A DNA stretch of 7,704 nucleotides. Origin: Paracoccaceae bacterium. Its GTDB lineage: Bacteria > Pseudomonadota > Alphaproteobacteria > Rhodobacterales > Rhodobacteraceae. Shown here in pieces: positions 1 to 6,822 of the stretch. The notes beneath the pieces are model-generated. The model saw nothing but the letters and a program-made list of their open reading frames with translations. It made no database searches and was not told where the DNA came from. The stretch is taken from the NCBI GenBank assembly GCA_003545125.1, contig DQCI01000191.1:3147-10850 (forward strand), read 5' to 3'. The position numbers and the translations under genes were made by a program. The number at the start of each line of letters is the position of its first letter. Position 1 is the first letter of the stretch.

Positions 1-24
1 GGACAGCCGGCCTGGGACAGCCGG
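1..24. repeat. Short direct repeat at the left edge
   Basis: GGACAGCCGG occurs at 1-10 and again at 15-24, a 14-base period. The array may continue left of the window. The period is not a multiple of three, so coding is unlikely. Nothing else is recognised in the first 74 bases apart from the hairpins. Confidence 0.5.
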
Positions 25-44
25 TTCGGGGGGGCCTCATCGCT

Positions 45-74
45 GCGCTCTTCGGAGCGCCCGGCGCACCCGGG
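45..74 (-). terminator. Two tandem hairpins after scpB, possible terminator
   Basis: Immediately after the scpB stop, the minus strand can form CCCGG/CCGGG (70-74 with 60-64, five-base loop), then GCGCTC/GAGCGC (55-60 with 45-50, four-base loop). The second is a perfect six-pair stem; read on the plus strand it has a C(TTCG)G loop, a very stable tetraloop. No T-tract follows on the minus strand, so termination is uncertain. On the plus strand it could end a gene arriving from the left of the window. Confidence 0.35.
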
Positions 75-731
75 TCAGTCCTCTTCGAACAGGTCTTCCT
101 GATCCTCGTCGCCGATGTCCTCATCGTCGTCTTCGCCCAACCCCGCACCGGGGGGCCGACGGTTGTCGAGCAGTCCCGCGGCGCGCAGTTCCTTGAGCCC
201 CGGCAGATCGCGCGCACTCTCGAGCCCGAAATGGTCGAGGAACCCTTGCGTGACCACGAACGTCACCGGCCGCCCCGGCGTCATCCGCCGCCGCCCGAAG
301 CGGATCCATTCAAGCTCGATCAGCAGGTCCACGGTGCCCCGGCTGACCGCGACGCCACGGATCTCCTCGATCTCGGAGCGGGTCACCGGCTGGTGATAGG
401 CGATGATCGCCAGCGTTTCGATCGCGGCGCGGCTGAGTTTTCGGGTCTCGACCACTTCCTTGTGCATCAGGAAACCGAGATCGGGCGCGGTGCGGACCGC
501 CCAGGCGTCGCCGACCTTGACCACCCGCACGCCGCGCCCCTCGTAGCGTTTGCGCAAGCGCACCAGCGCCTCCGCCGGGTCGGAGCCATGCGGCATCCGC
601 GCCGTCAGATCGGCCACCGTCACCGGATCGGCGGAGGCGAACAGCACCGCCTCGACCATGCGCTCCTGCTCGCCCATCGGCGGCGCTTCGAACAGACTTT
701 GTTCCTGCCCGGTCTCTTCGGTGTCGGCCAT
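75..731 (-). CDS. scpB: Segregation and condensation protein B (ScpB)
   Basis: ScpB is the winged-helix (kite) subunit that binds ScpA as a dimer and regulates the SMC-ScpAB condensin ring, which compacts and segregates the nucleoid in the cytoplasm. The 218-residue product has the expected two winged-helix regions. The first is around residues 22-85, from QERMVEAVLFAS. The second is around 99-170, with the family-typical stretch LSRAAIETLAIIAYHQPVTR at 99-118, then EIRGV, and GRPVTFVVT leading into FLDHFGL. The C-terminus from about residue 200 is a strongly acidic tail of mostly Asp and Glu. The frame is open further upstream, but that part lies inside scpA and looks like shadow sequence. 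I chose the ATG at 729-731 because it overlaps the scpA stop by one base (TGATG) and has GGAAG eight bases before it. It is the last gene of the minus-strand block. Identification is by family resemblance and its place next to scpA. Confidence 0.95.
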   Translation of the reverse strand: MADTEETGQEQSLFEAPPMGEQERMVEAVLFASADPVTVADLTARMPHGSDPAEALVRLRKRYEGRGVRVVKVGDAWAVRTAPDLGFLMHKEVVETRKLSRAAIETLAIIAYHQPVTRSEIEEIRGVAVSRGTVDLLIELEWIRFGRRRMTPGRPVTFVVTQGFLDHFGLESARDLPGLKELRAAGLLDNRRPPGAGLGEDDDEDIGDEDQEDLFEED

Positions 732-1513
732 CAGGGTTTCTTCCGTATCTGGATCGGGGCGAAGGTCTCGCCCTGGCGAAGCTCGAGGTGCCCCTCCTTC
801 ACCAGTTGCAGAGAGGCCGCGAAGGTGGCGGCGGTCGCGGTGCGACGGCGCACGGGGTCGGTCTCCCAGCCCTCCGGCAGCCAGGAATGGAGATCGGACC
901 ACTCGCCGGCAAAGCCGATGAGCCCGCGCATCCGGTCGAGCGCCTCTTCCATCGTCATCAGGTTGTTGCGGTCCATCGTGAAGGGACGGAACTCGTCCTT
1001 GGTGCGGATCCGCGCATAGGCCTGCATCAGGTCCATGAGCGTCGCCGTATAGGTCACGTGGCGCGAGCGGACAACGTCTTCGGGCAGGCCCCGGCTGAAA
1101 AACTCGCGGCCGCGCTGGTCGCGCCCCATCAGCCGGGCGGCGGCGTCGCGCATCGCCTGGAGCCGTTCGAGCTGGTAGGCGAGATGCGCCGCCAGGTCCT
1201 CCCCCGAGGGGCCTTCCTCACTGGGGTCTGGCGGCAGCAAAAGGCGCGACTTGAGGAACGCGAGCCAAGCGGCCATCACCAGGTAGTCGGCGGCAAGCTC
1301 CAGGCGGAGCGCACGCGCCTTCTCGATGAACGCAAGGTATTGCTCCGCGAGCCCGAGGATCGAGACCTTGCGCAAATCCACCTTCTGGGTGCGCCCGAGC
1401 GTCAGCAGAAGGTCGAGCGGCCCCTCGAAACCATCGACATCGACAATCAGCGCTTCGGCGGCAAGCCGCTCGGAAACGCTGAGCACGTCGGGTTGAAAAT
1501 CGTCATCCTGCAT
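731..1513 (-). CDS. scpA: Segregation and condensation protein A (ScpA, kleisin)
   Basis: ScpA is the kleisin that bridges the SMC head domains and, with ScpB, forms the bacterial condensin acting on the nucleoid. The 260-residue product carries the N-terminal ScpA signature FEGPLDLLL (residues 29-37), followed by the SMC-binding helical region with KVDLRKVSILGLAEQYL (44-60) and ADYLVMAAWLAFLKSRLLLP (75-94). A variable helical middle contains SRHVTYTATLMDLMQAYARI (150-169). The C-terminal winged helix (about 222-260) has the ending expected to contact the other SMC head. Length is normal for the family. The ATG is 15 bases after the nagZ stop, with no good Shine-Dalgarno (only a weak GAGC), so translation probably depends on ribosomes arriving from nagZ; that is inference. 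Its stop overlaps the scpB start by one base, consistent with roughly matched output of the two partners. Confidence 0.96.
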   Translation of the reverse strand: MQDDDFQPDVLSVSERLAAEALIVDVDGFEGPLDLLLTLGRTQKVDLRKVSILGLAEQYLAFIEKARALRLELAADYLVMAAWLAFLKSRLLLPPDPSEEGPSGEDLAAHLAYQLERLQAMRDAAARLMGRDQRGREFFSRGLPEDVVRSRHVTYTATLMDLMQAYARIRTKDEFRPFTMDRNNLMTMEEALDRMRGLIGFAGEWSDLHSWLPEGWETDPVRRRTATAATFAASLQLVKEGHLELRQGETFAPIQIRKKP

Positions 1514-1528
1514 GGCGTGCGGCGGGGC

Positions 1529-2545
1529 TCAGACGGCCCCGGGGGCCTCTCCGGTCATCAAGGCCCGAAATTCGGCTTCCAGCGCGCCAATGTCAACGGG
1601 CTCCGGCGGCCTGCGCCAGCCGAGCGCGTCTTCGGCACGGATCCGCGCGTGCGCCGTCATCCCGCCCGCCGCGGCGGCCACCGCGTCCATGTCGTCCAGC
1701 TTGCCGTTGCAGTGGAGCACAACGTCACAGCCGGCGTCCAGCGCGGCCCGGGCGCGGGTGCCGACAGGCCCAATGAGCGCGCCCATCGAGATGTCGTCGG
1801 TCAGCAGCAGGCCCTTGAAGCCGATCGTTTCGCGGATCGCCCCAATCACCGCGCGCGAGGTTGTGGCCGGGTTGTCGGGATCGAGCGCCTCGTAGACCAC
1901 ATGGGCGGTCATCGCCAGGGGAAGCCCGGCGACGGTCTGGAACGCGAGGAAATCCGACACCCGGAGCTGCTTGAGCTTCGCACCCACCCGCGGCAGGCCT
2001 TCGTGGCTGTCGACCCTGGCCCGGCCATGGCCGGGGATATGCTTGACCACCGGCAGCACGCCGCCTTCGACAAGGCCGATGGCAGCGGCGGCGGCGATGT
2101 CGGCCACCCGCACCACGTCGTCGCCGTAGCAGCGGTTGCGCAATACCGGATGGGTTTCGGGGTAGGCCAGATCGGCGACCGGCGCACAATTGCCGTCGAT
2201 GCCGAGCGCGCGCAGCTCATCGGCGATGATCCGGTATCGGATCTGCATCGCACGCGCCGCCCCGCGTTTGTTCTGGGCCACCTGCTCAAGCGGCGGCAGC
2301 CATTCGCGCCAATGGGGGCTGCGCAACCGGGCCACACGCCCGCCCTCCTGGTCGATGAAGACAGGCGCCTCCCAACCGACCGCTTCGCGCAGCTCGGTGG
2401 TGAGCCAGCGCACCTGGTCGGGATCGTCGATGTTGCGGGAAAACAGGATGAAGCCGAACGGGTCCGCCTCGCGGAAAAACCGGGCCTCGTCGCGGGTCAC
2501 GCGGAGGCCTTCGCATCCGAAGATCGCGGCCCCCGCGCCTGCCAT
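1529..2545 (-). CDS. nagZ: Beta-N-acetylglucosaminidase NagZ (GH3)
   Basis: NagZ is a cytoplasmic glycoside hydrolase family 3 enzyme. It removes N-acetylglucosamine from GlcNAc-1,6-anhydroMurNAc peptides during peptidoglycan recycling; in some Gram-negative bacteria its product signals beta-lactamase induction. The 338-residue protein is a single (beta/alpha)8 domain without signal peptide or lipobox. Visible motifs are FIDQEGGRV (63-71), the substrate-binding KHIPGHG (168-174), and the following loop with Asp179 and His181, which corresponds to the Asp-His general acid/base dyad. LLTDDISMGAL (247-257) follows, with Asp250 as the expected nucleophile. All key residues are present. The start chosen is the ATG at 2543-2545, overlapping the SPOR gene stop by one base, with GGTGAG six bases upstream; a longer open frame runs back into the SPOR gene but is shadow sequence. 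It lies between a peptidoglycan-binding protein gene and scpA, suggesting coordinated expression of wall and segregation functions. Confidence 0.95.
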   Translation of the reverse strand: MAGAGAAIFGCEGLRVTRDEARFFREADPFGFILFSRNIDDPDQVRWLTTELREAVGWEAPVFIDQEGGRVARLRSPHWREWLPPLEQVAQNKRGAARAMQIRYRIIADELRALGIDGNCAPVADLAYPETHPVLRNRCYGDDVVRVADIAAAAAIGLVEGGVLPVVKHIPGHGRARVDSHEGLPRVGAKLKQLRVSDFLAFQTVAGLPLAMTAHVVYEALDPDNPATTSRAVIGAIRETIGFKGLLLTDDISMGALIGPVGTRARAALDAGCDVVLHCNGKLDDMDAVAAAAGGMTAHARIRAEDALGWRRPPEPVDIGALEAEFRALMTGEAPGAV

Positions 2546-3906
2546 CAGTTGCTCACCGTGCCAGGCGCCGCAAGGGTTGCCGTATCTATGCCCGTATTGG
2601 CCCCGGTGTCGATCACCGGCACGCAGGTGCCCTTGGCGGCAATCAGCGCGGCGCAGAAGGCGCGTGCGTCTTGCAGCCCCTCGAAACCGATCGCGCGCAG
2701 CCGGTAGAACGGCGCGCCGCCCGATTCCCGGCGCTCGATGGTCCAGTTGCGGTTCTGGAACAGCTCCGGGTTCAGGGTGGCGATTTCCGTCCAACCCGCG
2801 CGCGCCTGCTCAACGCTCGGATACGCGCCGAGCTGGACCAGCCGGGCGCTGGCGTCGACCGCGGCCGGGCCGACTTCCTGGCCGAGCACCACCGCAGGCG
2901 CAGCCCCGGCACTGTCGGCGGGGCGTGCCGGGGCCGGCGTGTCGGCCGAGGCCGAGACGTCAACGGCGCGCAGCGGTTCGGTGATCTCCGGAAGCGCGGC
3001 GTAGCCCGCGGGCCGCGGCATCGGGCGCGGTGACCGCGACACGCCAGGCACGCTCTCGGGGATCACATCCACCGGGGCGCTCACAGGCGTTTCGACACCG
3101 GGCGCATCAAGACCGGATGCATCGAGACCGGGGATGTCGGTCAGCCCGAGCGCCTCGGCCACCGCGGCATCGGCGTTGATCTCGCCGCCGCTGGACGGCA
3201 GCGGCGCGGTGGACGGGCTTTCGGCTGCGCGGCCGACTTCCACCTCCTGGTGGGCCGGTACGTCTTCGTCGCTCAACTCGGCCACCGGGGGCGCCAGCTT
3301 CAACTGGTCGACCGGCCCGGCGCTGATCCCGTCGGCGGCCACGTCGTTGACCGCGAGCCCCTGATGCGGCGCAACGGCGCCGCCCGGCTCTTCCGGCTGG
3401 ATCCGCATCGGCCCTTCCAGCGCCTTCACAACCGGCACACCGGTCACGTCGCGCACCGCGAGTTTGTAGCCCCAGACGCCAAGACCGACGACCAGCGCCA
3501 CGGACAAGAGCGCGCCGATAACGTTCAGAGCGGTGGACCCGCCCGGCCCGGATCCGGGCGCCGATCCCTGCCCAGATGCAAGCCCATATCCATGCCCATA
3601 TCCGGGCCCTGCGTCGGCGGGCTCTGCGCCGGCGGGCTCTGCGGCGTTGTAGTTCTGCGTCGTGCCGTAGGCCTGCGGGGCTGGATAGCCGGCTTCGGCC
3701 CCATACCCCGCCGCGGCACCACGCTGGGCGTTCATCGGTGGAACGTATCGCGGATCCGGGCCGCCATGGGCCGGGTGGACCGCCCGCCCGCTCACCCGCG
3801 CGTTCACCTGTGGGTTCACCTGCGCATTCACTTGTCCGGGCCGGCCCTGCTGGAAACCGGACGCCCCGAAGGGAGCTGCGGCGCTCCCCCAATCTGATAC
3901 CGTCAT
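2545..3906 (-). CDS. SPOR-domain single-pass membrane protein
   Basis: Predicted inner-membrane protein of 453 residues. Residues 1-125 are a low-complexity, probably disordered cytoplasmic region rich in Gly, Ala, Pro, Gln and Tyr. It contains a tetrapeptide run QVNA/QVNP/QVNA at 25-36, a duplicated AEPA unit, and Gly-Tyr/Gly-Ser repeats. One hydrophobic segment, around 126-147 (ALNVIGALLSVALVVGLGVW), is followed by a long acidic, Pro/Ala-rich periplasmic linker. A C-terminal SPOR domain (about 354-431) starts ARLVQLGAYPS and has FYRLRAIGFEGLQDARAFC. SPOR domains bind denuded septal glycans, so a role at the division septum is likely but inferred. Two cysteines (418 and 428) lie in the SPOR domain. 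I chose the ATG at 3904-3906 because GGAG lies seven bases before it; an in-frame GTG at 3949-3951 would add 15 residues and lacks such a site. No specific gene name is justified; this is the usual SPOR gene between argS and nagZ in relatives. Confidence 0.88.
   Translation of the reverse strand: MTVSDWGSAAAPFGASGFQQGRPGQVNAQVNPQVNARVSGRAVHPAHGGPDPRYVPPMNAQRGAAAGYGAEAGYPAPQAYGTTQNYNAAEPAGAEPADAGPGYGHGYGLASGQGSAPGSGPGGSTALNVIGALLSVALVVGLGVWGYKLAVRDVTGVPVVKALEGPMRIQPEEPGGAVAPHQGLAVNDVAADGISAGPVDQLKLAPPVAELSDEDVPAHQEVEVGRAAESPSTAPLPSSGGEINADAAVAEALGLTDIPGLDASGLDAPGVETPVSAPVDVIPESVPGVSRSPRPMPRPAGYAALPEITEPLRAVDVSASADTPAPARPADSAGAAPAVVLGQEVGPAAVDASARLVQLGAYPSVEQARAGWTEIATLNPELFQNRNWTIERRESGGAPFYRLRAIGFEGLQDARAFCAALIAAKGTCVPVIDTGANTGIDTATLAAPGTVSN
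3582..3645 (-). repeat. Two further short in-frame duplications in the SPOR gene
   Basis: Bases 3582-3593 and 3594-3605 are a 12-base duplication (GCCCATATCC followed by AT or GG) encoding a Gly-Tyr-Gly-His type repeat. Bases 3616-3630 and 3631-3645 are a 15-base duplication beginning GGCGGGCTCTGCG, encoding a doubled AEPA unit. Both keep the reading frame and lie just before the membrane segment. Confidence 0.7.
3799..3834 (-). repeat. 12-bp tandem repeat coding QVN(A/P)
   Basis: Three direct 12-base units (CGCGTTCACCTG, TGGGTTCACCTG, CGCATTCACTTG on the plus strand) lie in the 5' part of the SPOR gene and encode the tetrapeptides QVNA, QVNP and QVNA. A degenerate fourth unit just to the left (3787-3798) encodes RVSG. 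The run is in frame and lies in the predicted cytoplasmic low-complexity region. Confidence 0.8.
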
Positions 3907-4008
3907 TTGCCTGCTCCGTCCGGCGTTCCGGGCGGAAAACCCCGCCCTCACCGGTATTGTGTAACTGCTCGCGCCCCGGAGCCGGGCACTTGTATCAGCA
4001 CGCCTTTG
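3907..4008 (-). other. argS/SPOR-gene intergenic spacer with a small hairpin
   Basis: The 102 bases between argS and the SPOR gene contain GGGCGG (3930-3935) and CCGCCC (3942-3947), a six-pair stem with a six-base loop, just upstream of the SPOR gene ribosome site (CTCC on the plus strand at 3914-3917). No T-tract terminator after argS and no convincing promoter were seen. Readthrough from argS is the simplest reading, but an internal promoter cannot be excluded. Confidence 0.4.
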
Positions 4009-5730
4009 TCAGCGCATTTCCTCGGCCGGGGTCACCCCCAGAATACCAAGACCCGCGGAAATCACAACATGAACGGCACGGGCGAGCGGGATTTTCCGGG
4101 ATGTTGCCTCCGCGTCACCCTCCTGGACGAAGCGCAATTCCGGCGCATCGTTGCCCCGGTTCCACAGCGCGTGGAAGTCGGAGGCAAGCTCGTAGAGGTA
4201 GAACGCCACCCTGTGCGGCTCATGGGTGCGCGCGGCGATCTCGACGAGGCGCGGCCATTCGGCGAGTTTTTTGGCCACCGCAAGCTCGGCCGCATCCTCA
4301 AGCCCCGGCACACCCTCGGTGGGCAGGCCGGCGCCCGCCGCCTTGCGCAGCACCGAGTTGATCCTTGCGCTGGCGTATTGCACATAGAACACGGGGTTTT
4401 CGCGGCTCTGCTCCAGCACCTTGTCGAAGTCGAAATCGAGCGGCGCGTCGTTCTTGCGGGTCAGCATGACGAACCGGGTGACGTCCGCCCCCACCTGGTC
4501 GACCACGTCGCGCAGGGTGACAAAATTGCCCGCCCGTTTCGACATCTTGAACGGTTCGCCGTTCTTGTAGAGCCGCACCAGCTGGGTGAGCTTGATGTCG
4601 AGCGGCACTTTGCCGTCCGACAGCGCCGAAACCGCCGCCTTCATCCGCTTGACATAACCGCCGTGATCGGCCCCGAAAATGTCGATGAGCTGGTCGAACC
4701 CGCGCGTCACCTTGTCGTAGTGATAGGCGATGTCGGGGGCGAAATAGGTCCAGGCGCCGTCCGATTTCATGATCGGCCGGTCGACGTCGTCGCCATAGTC
4801 GGTCGACTTGAACAGGGTCTGCTCGCGCGGCTCCCAATCCTCGGGCATCTTGCCCTTCGGCGGCTCCAGCGTGCCGCGGTAGATCAGCCCCTTGCCCCGC
4901 AGAGTATCGATCGCTGCCTCGATCTGGCCGGTGCCGTAGAGTGCCTTCTCGGAGCTGTAGACATCCATCTTCACGCCGAGTGCTGCCAGATCGCTGCGGA
5001 TCATGTCCAGCATCTTGCCGATGGCATATTCGCGCACTTCGTCGAGCCAGGCGTCCTCGGGCTGGTCGATCCATTCCTCGCCCACGCGCTCGGCCAGCTC
5101 TTCGCCCACGGCGACCAGGTAATCGCCCGGATAAAGCCCCTCCTCGATCAGCGGCACATGGCCCATCGCCTCACGGTAGCGCTCGAAAACGGACCGCGCC
5201 AGCACGTCGACCTGGGCGCCGCCATCGTTGATGTAATACTCGCGGGTCACCTGATGGCCGGAATACTCGAGCAGCGCCGCCAGCGCGTCGCCGAACACCG
5301 CGCCCCTCGTGTGGCCGACATGCAAGGGCCCGGTCGGGTTTGCGGAAACGAATTCGACATTGACCCTGGAGCCCGCCCCCATCGCCGAGCGCCCGTATCC
5401 GGGCTCCGCGAGGATCGCGCCAACGAGCCCGCCCCAGACTTCGCCGGACAGTTTGAGGTTGATGAACCCGGGCCCGGCCACGTTGGCGGCGGCGATCCGG
5501 TCGTCCGCCACCAGCTTGGCCGCGAGCCCCTCGGCAATGTCGCGCGGCTTCTGGCCCGCGGGTTTCGCCAGCACCATCGCTGCGTTGGTCGCCATGTCGC
5601 CGTGGCCTGGGTCACGCGGCGGCTCGACCGCGACATTGGCGGTGTCCAGCCCCTCGGGCAACTGCCCGGCCGAGACCATATCGTCGAGCGCGGCAATCAC
5701 CAGGGCGCGAATATCGGCAAAAATGTTCAT
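4009..5730 (-). CDS. argS: Arginyl-tRNA synthetase (class I)
   Basis: ArgRS charges tRNA-Arg with arginine using ATP in the cytoplasm; in this family the tRNA is needed for amino-acid activation. The 573-residue length is close to that of well-known bacterial enzymes. The N-terminal additional domain that binds the tRNA D-loop spans about 1-90 and contains GDMATNAA (44-51). The class I Rossmann catalytic domain follows, with the HIGH motif as HVGH (137-140) inside [23 protein letters not shown] and [12 protein letters not shown] come later, and the KMSKS-type loop is KMSKR (395-399). The C-terminal DALR anticodon-binding helical domain runs from about 445, starting [10 protein letters not shown], to the family-like ending [13 protein letters not shown]. 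The ATG has AGGAG six bases upstream, and a sigma-70-type promoter lies just before it. It is the first gene of the minus-strand block, about 100 bases ahead of the SPOR gene. Confidence 0.98.
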   Translation of the reverse strand: MNIFADIRALVIAALDDMVSAGQLPEGLDTANVAVEPPRDPGHGDMATNAAMVLAKPAGQKPRDIAEGLAAKLVADDRIAAANVAGPGFINLKLSGEVWGGLVGAILAEPGYGRSAMGAGSRVNVEFVSANPTGPLHVGHTRGAVFGDALAALLEYSGHQVTREYYINDGGAQVDVLARSVFERYREAMGHVPLIEEGLYPGDYLVAVGEELAERVGEEWIDQPEDAWLDEVREYAIGKMLDMIRSDLAALGVKMDVYSSEKALYGTGQIEAAIDTLRGKGLIYRGTLEPPKGKMPEDWEPREQTLFKSTDYGDDVDRPIMKSDGAWTYFAPDIAYHYDKVTRGFDQLIDIFGADHGGYVKRMKAAVSALSDGKVPLDIKLTQLVRLYKNGEPFKMSKRAGNFVTLRDVVDQVGADVTRFVMLTRKNDAPLDFDFDKVLEQSRENPVFYVQYASARINSVLRKAAGAGLPTEGVPGLEDAAELAVAKKLAEWPRLVEIAARTHEPHRVAFYLYELASDFHALWNRGNDAPELRFVQEGDAEATSRKIPLARAVHVVISAGLGILGVTPAEEMR

Positions 5731-5756
5731 GGGCTTCTCCTGTCGGGATCTTGCGC

Positions 5757-5785
5757 GGTCTAGCCACAGGGGCGCGCAAGGTCAA
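5757..5785 (-). promoter_or_regulatory. Predicted sigma-70-type promoter of argS
   Basis: On the minus strand a -35 element TTGACC (5785-5780) is followed after 17 bases by the -10 element TAGACC (5762-5757). The extended -10 reads GCTAGACC, matching seven of eight positions of the alphaproteobacterial housekeeping consensus GCTANAWC as I recall it from Caulobacter. Transcription would start near 5750, leaving a leader of about 20 bases with AGGAG at 5741-5737. Spacing and position are good; activity is predicted, not shown. Confidence 0.6.
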
Positions 5786-5816
5786 CGGGGGCCGGGCGCC
5801 TGCGGCGGGCGGGGGG

Positions 5817-5856
5817 ATCGCGGCGCGCGCCGCGATAAGCCGGCGCGCGCCGGCTT
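5817..5856. repeat. Two abutting perfect 20-bp palindromes with a shared core
   Basis: Bases 5817-5836 and 5837-5856 are each perfect inverted repeats of 20 bp with no gap between them. Both contain the same 12-bp core CGGCGCGCGCCG; the flanks differ but stay complementary (ATCG/CGAT in the first, AAGC/GCTT in the second). The centres are exactly 20 bp apart, about two helical turns. They lie in the argS-surE intergenic region, upstream of both predicted promoters. They could be a double operator, a dispersed GC-rich repeat of this genome, or the site of a cruciform or RNA hairpin. The sequence alone does not decide between these. Confidence 0.9.
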
Positions 5857-5910
5857 GGCCCCAGGCCCGACCGCTCCGCGAAGCTTTGCCGGGTCCCCTG
5901 CCCGCCCCGC

Positions 5911-5939
5911 TTGCCCCTTCCCGGCCCCTCGCCTATTGA
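5911..5939 (+). promoter_or_regulatory. Predicted sigma-70-type promoter of surE-pcm
   Basis: TTGCCC at 5911-5916 and TATTGA at 5934-5939 are separated by 17 bases, giving a reasonable -35/-10 pair. Transcription would start near 5946, about 20 bases before the surE ATG. The TATTGA lies in the only AT-leaning patch of an otherwise GC-rich stretch. AGGG at 5954-5957 is the likely ribosome binding site, seven bases before the start. In many Rhodobacterales surE is preceded by serS on the same strand; here it is not, so a promoter of its own is needed. Confidence 0.5.
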
Positions 5940-5964
5940 GAACCCCGAAAGACAGGGCAGACCC

Positions 5965-6822
5965 ATGCGCATTCTCATCACCAACGACGACGGCATCAAC
6001 GCCCCCGGCCTCGAAGTGCTGACCGAAATCGCCGAGCAGGTGGCAGGCCCCGGCGGCGAGGTCTGGACCGTGGCCCCCGCTTTCGAGCAATCGGGCGTTG
6101 CCCATTGCATCAGCTATTCCCGGCCGATGTTGCTGGCCGAGCTCGGCTCCCGCCGCTTCGCCGCCGAGGGCACGCCGGCCGATTGCGTGCTCGCGGCCCT
6201 CGGCGAAGCGATGCCCGGGCGGCCCGACCTTGTGCTTTCGGGCGTCAACCGCGGCAACAACGCAGGCGAAAACGTGCTCTACTCGGGCACCATCGGCGCC
6301 GCGATGGAAGCCGCGCTTCAGGAGATCCCGGCGATTGCCCTGTCGCAATACATCAGCCCGGAAATCGCCAAGGCCCCGGACTTGTTCGAGGCGGCGCGGG
6401 TCCACGGCGCACGCCTGGTGCGGCGCCTCGTCGATGCCGCGCAGTGGGACAGCGAAGCCGGTTACCACCTGTTCTACAACGTGAATTTCCCGCCAGTCCC
6501 GGCGGCCGAGGTGCAGGGCACACGTGCGGTCGCGCAGGGCTGGCGGGCCGACGCCTTCTTCACCACCGAACCCGCCATCGCCCCCTCGGGGCGGCGGTAC
6601 CTCTGGATCAAGGGCGGCCCCCAACACGGCGGCGCCGACACCGAGACGGATGTGCAGGCAACCCTTGACGGCTACATCTCGGTCACCCCGATGCGCGCCG
6701 ATCTCACCGCCCGCGACCGGCTCGCCGGGCTCGACACGGTGCTGAACGTGGACCCTGGCGAGAACGCCGACATCGCCACCGACGATGCCCCCCCCGGCGC
6801 ACCTAAAGAGCCACGGCGATGA
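5965..6822 (+). CDS. surE: 5'-nucleotidase / exopolyphosphatase SurE
   Basis: SurE is a cytoplasmic divalent-metal phosphatase acting on nucleoside monophosphates (and short polyphosphate in some species), linked to stationary-phase survival. The 285-residue product begins [16 protein letters not shown], where Asp8 and Asp9 are metal ligands. Next come APAFEQSG (38-44, Ser43 at the ligand position) and [27 protein letters not shown] (92-118), holding the ligand Asn and the phosphate-binding loop. YNVNFP (171-176) and a C-terminal [21 protein letters not shown] close the domain, which ends near residue 263. About 22 further residues, rich in Asp, Pro and Ala, form an extra tail of unknown role. 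The ATG at 5965 is preceded by AGGG at seven bases and fits the universal SurE N-terminus, so the longer open frame from 5911 is not used. The stop overlaps the pcm start by four bases (ATGA), suggesting translational coupling. Confidence 0.96.
   Translation: MRILITNDDGINAPGLEVLTEIAEQVAGPGGEVWTVAPAFEQSGVAHCISYSRPMLLAELGSRRFAAEGTPADCVLAALGEAMPGRPDLVLSGVNRGNNAGENVLYSGTIGAAMEAALQEIPAIALSQYISPEIAKAPDLFEAARVHGARLVRRLVDAAQWDSEAGYHLFYNVNFPPVPAAEVQGTRAVAQGWRADAFFTTEPAIAPSGRRYLWIKGGPQHGGADTETDVQATLDGYISVTPMRADLTARDRLAGLDTVLNVDPGENADIATDDAPPGAPKEPRR

Larger units (their letters stand above)
5731..5964. other. Divergent intergenic region argS/surE
   Basis: This 234-base gap separates the two divergent blocks. 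From left to right it holds the argS ribosome binding site and promoter (to 5785), a G-rich stretch, the twin palindrome (5817-5856), a C-rich stretch on the plus strand, and the predicted surE promoter and ribosome binding site (from 5911). An open frame on the plus strand continues leftward from surE through part of it, but its composition and the strong start signals at 5965 argue against coding. No tRNA or small-RNA gene was recognised. Confidence 0.7.

Noticed and set aside
1..40. A possible gene start on the minus strand at ATG 40-38 after scpB, such as tatA
   Set aside because: There is no ribosome site before it, the 13 visible residues (MRPPRTGCPRPAV) do not resemble a TatA N-terminus, and the stretch contains a 14-base-period repeat.
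788..2707. A 639-codon open frame on the plus strand
   Set aside because: It lies opposite scpA, nagZ and the SPOR gene end, whose products show clear family motifs. The plus-strand product is His/Arg/Gly-rich without recognisable domains, as expected for the complement of GC-rich coding DNA.
3907..3951. A GTG start extending the SPOR protein by 15 residues
   Set aside because: No well-spaced ribosome site precedes the GTG, whereas GGAG lies seven bases before the ATG at 3906. The longer form cannot be fully excluded.
3907..5763. A 618-codon open frame on the plus strand covering almost the same span as argS
   Set aside because: It mirrors argS on the other strand, begins near the argS stop and ends just past its start, has no family motif, and is rich in His, Arg and Val pairs typical of antisense shadow frames.
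5911..5964. An upstream in-frame TTG start that would extend SurE by 18 residues
   Set aside because: The SurE N-terminus [10 protein letters not shown] is nearly invariant at the start of the family, and AGGG is correctly spaced before the ATG at 5965. The extension would also overlap the predicted promoter.
5782..6627. A 281-codon minus-strand frame opposite surE
   Set aside because: surE motifs are intact on the plus strand, and the minus-strand product is low in recognisable structure and runs into the palindromic intergenic DNA.
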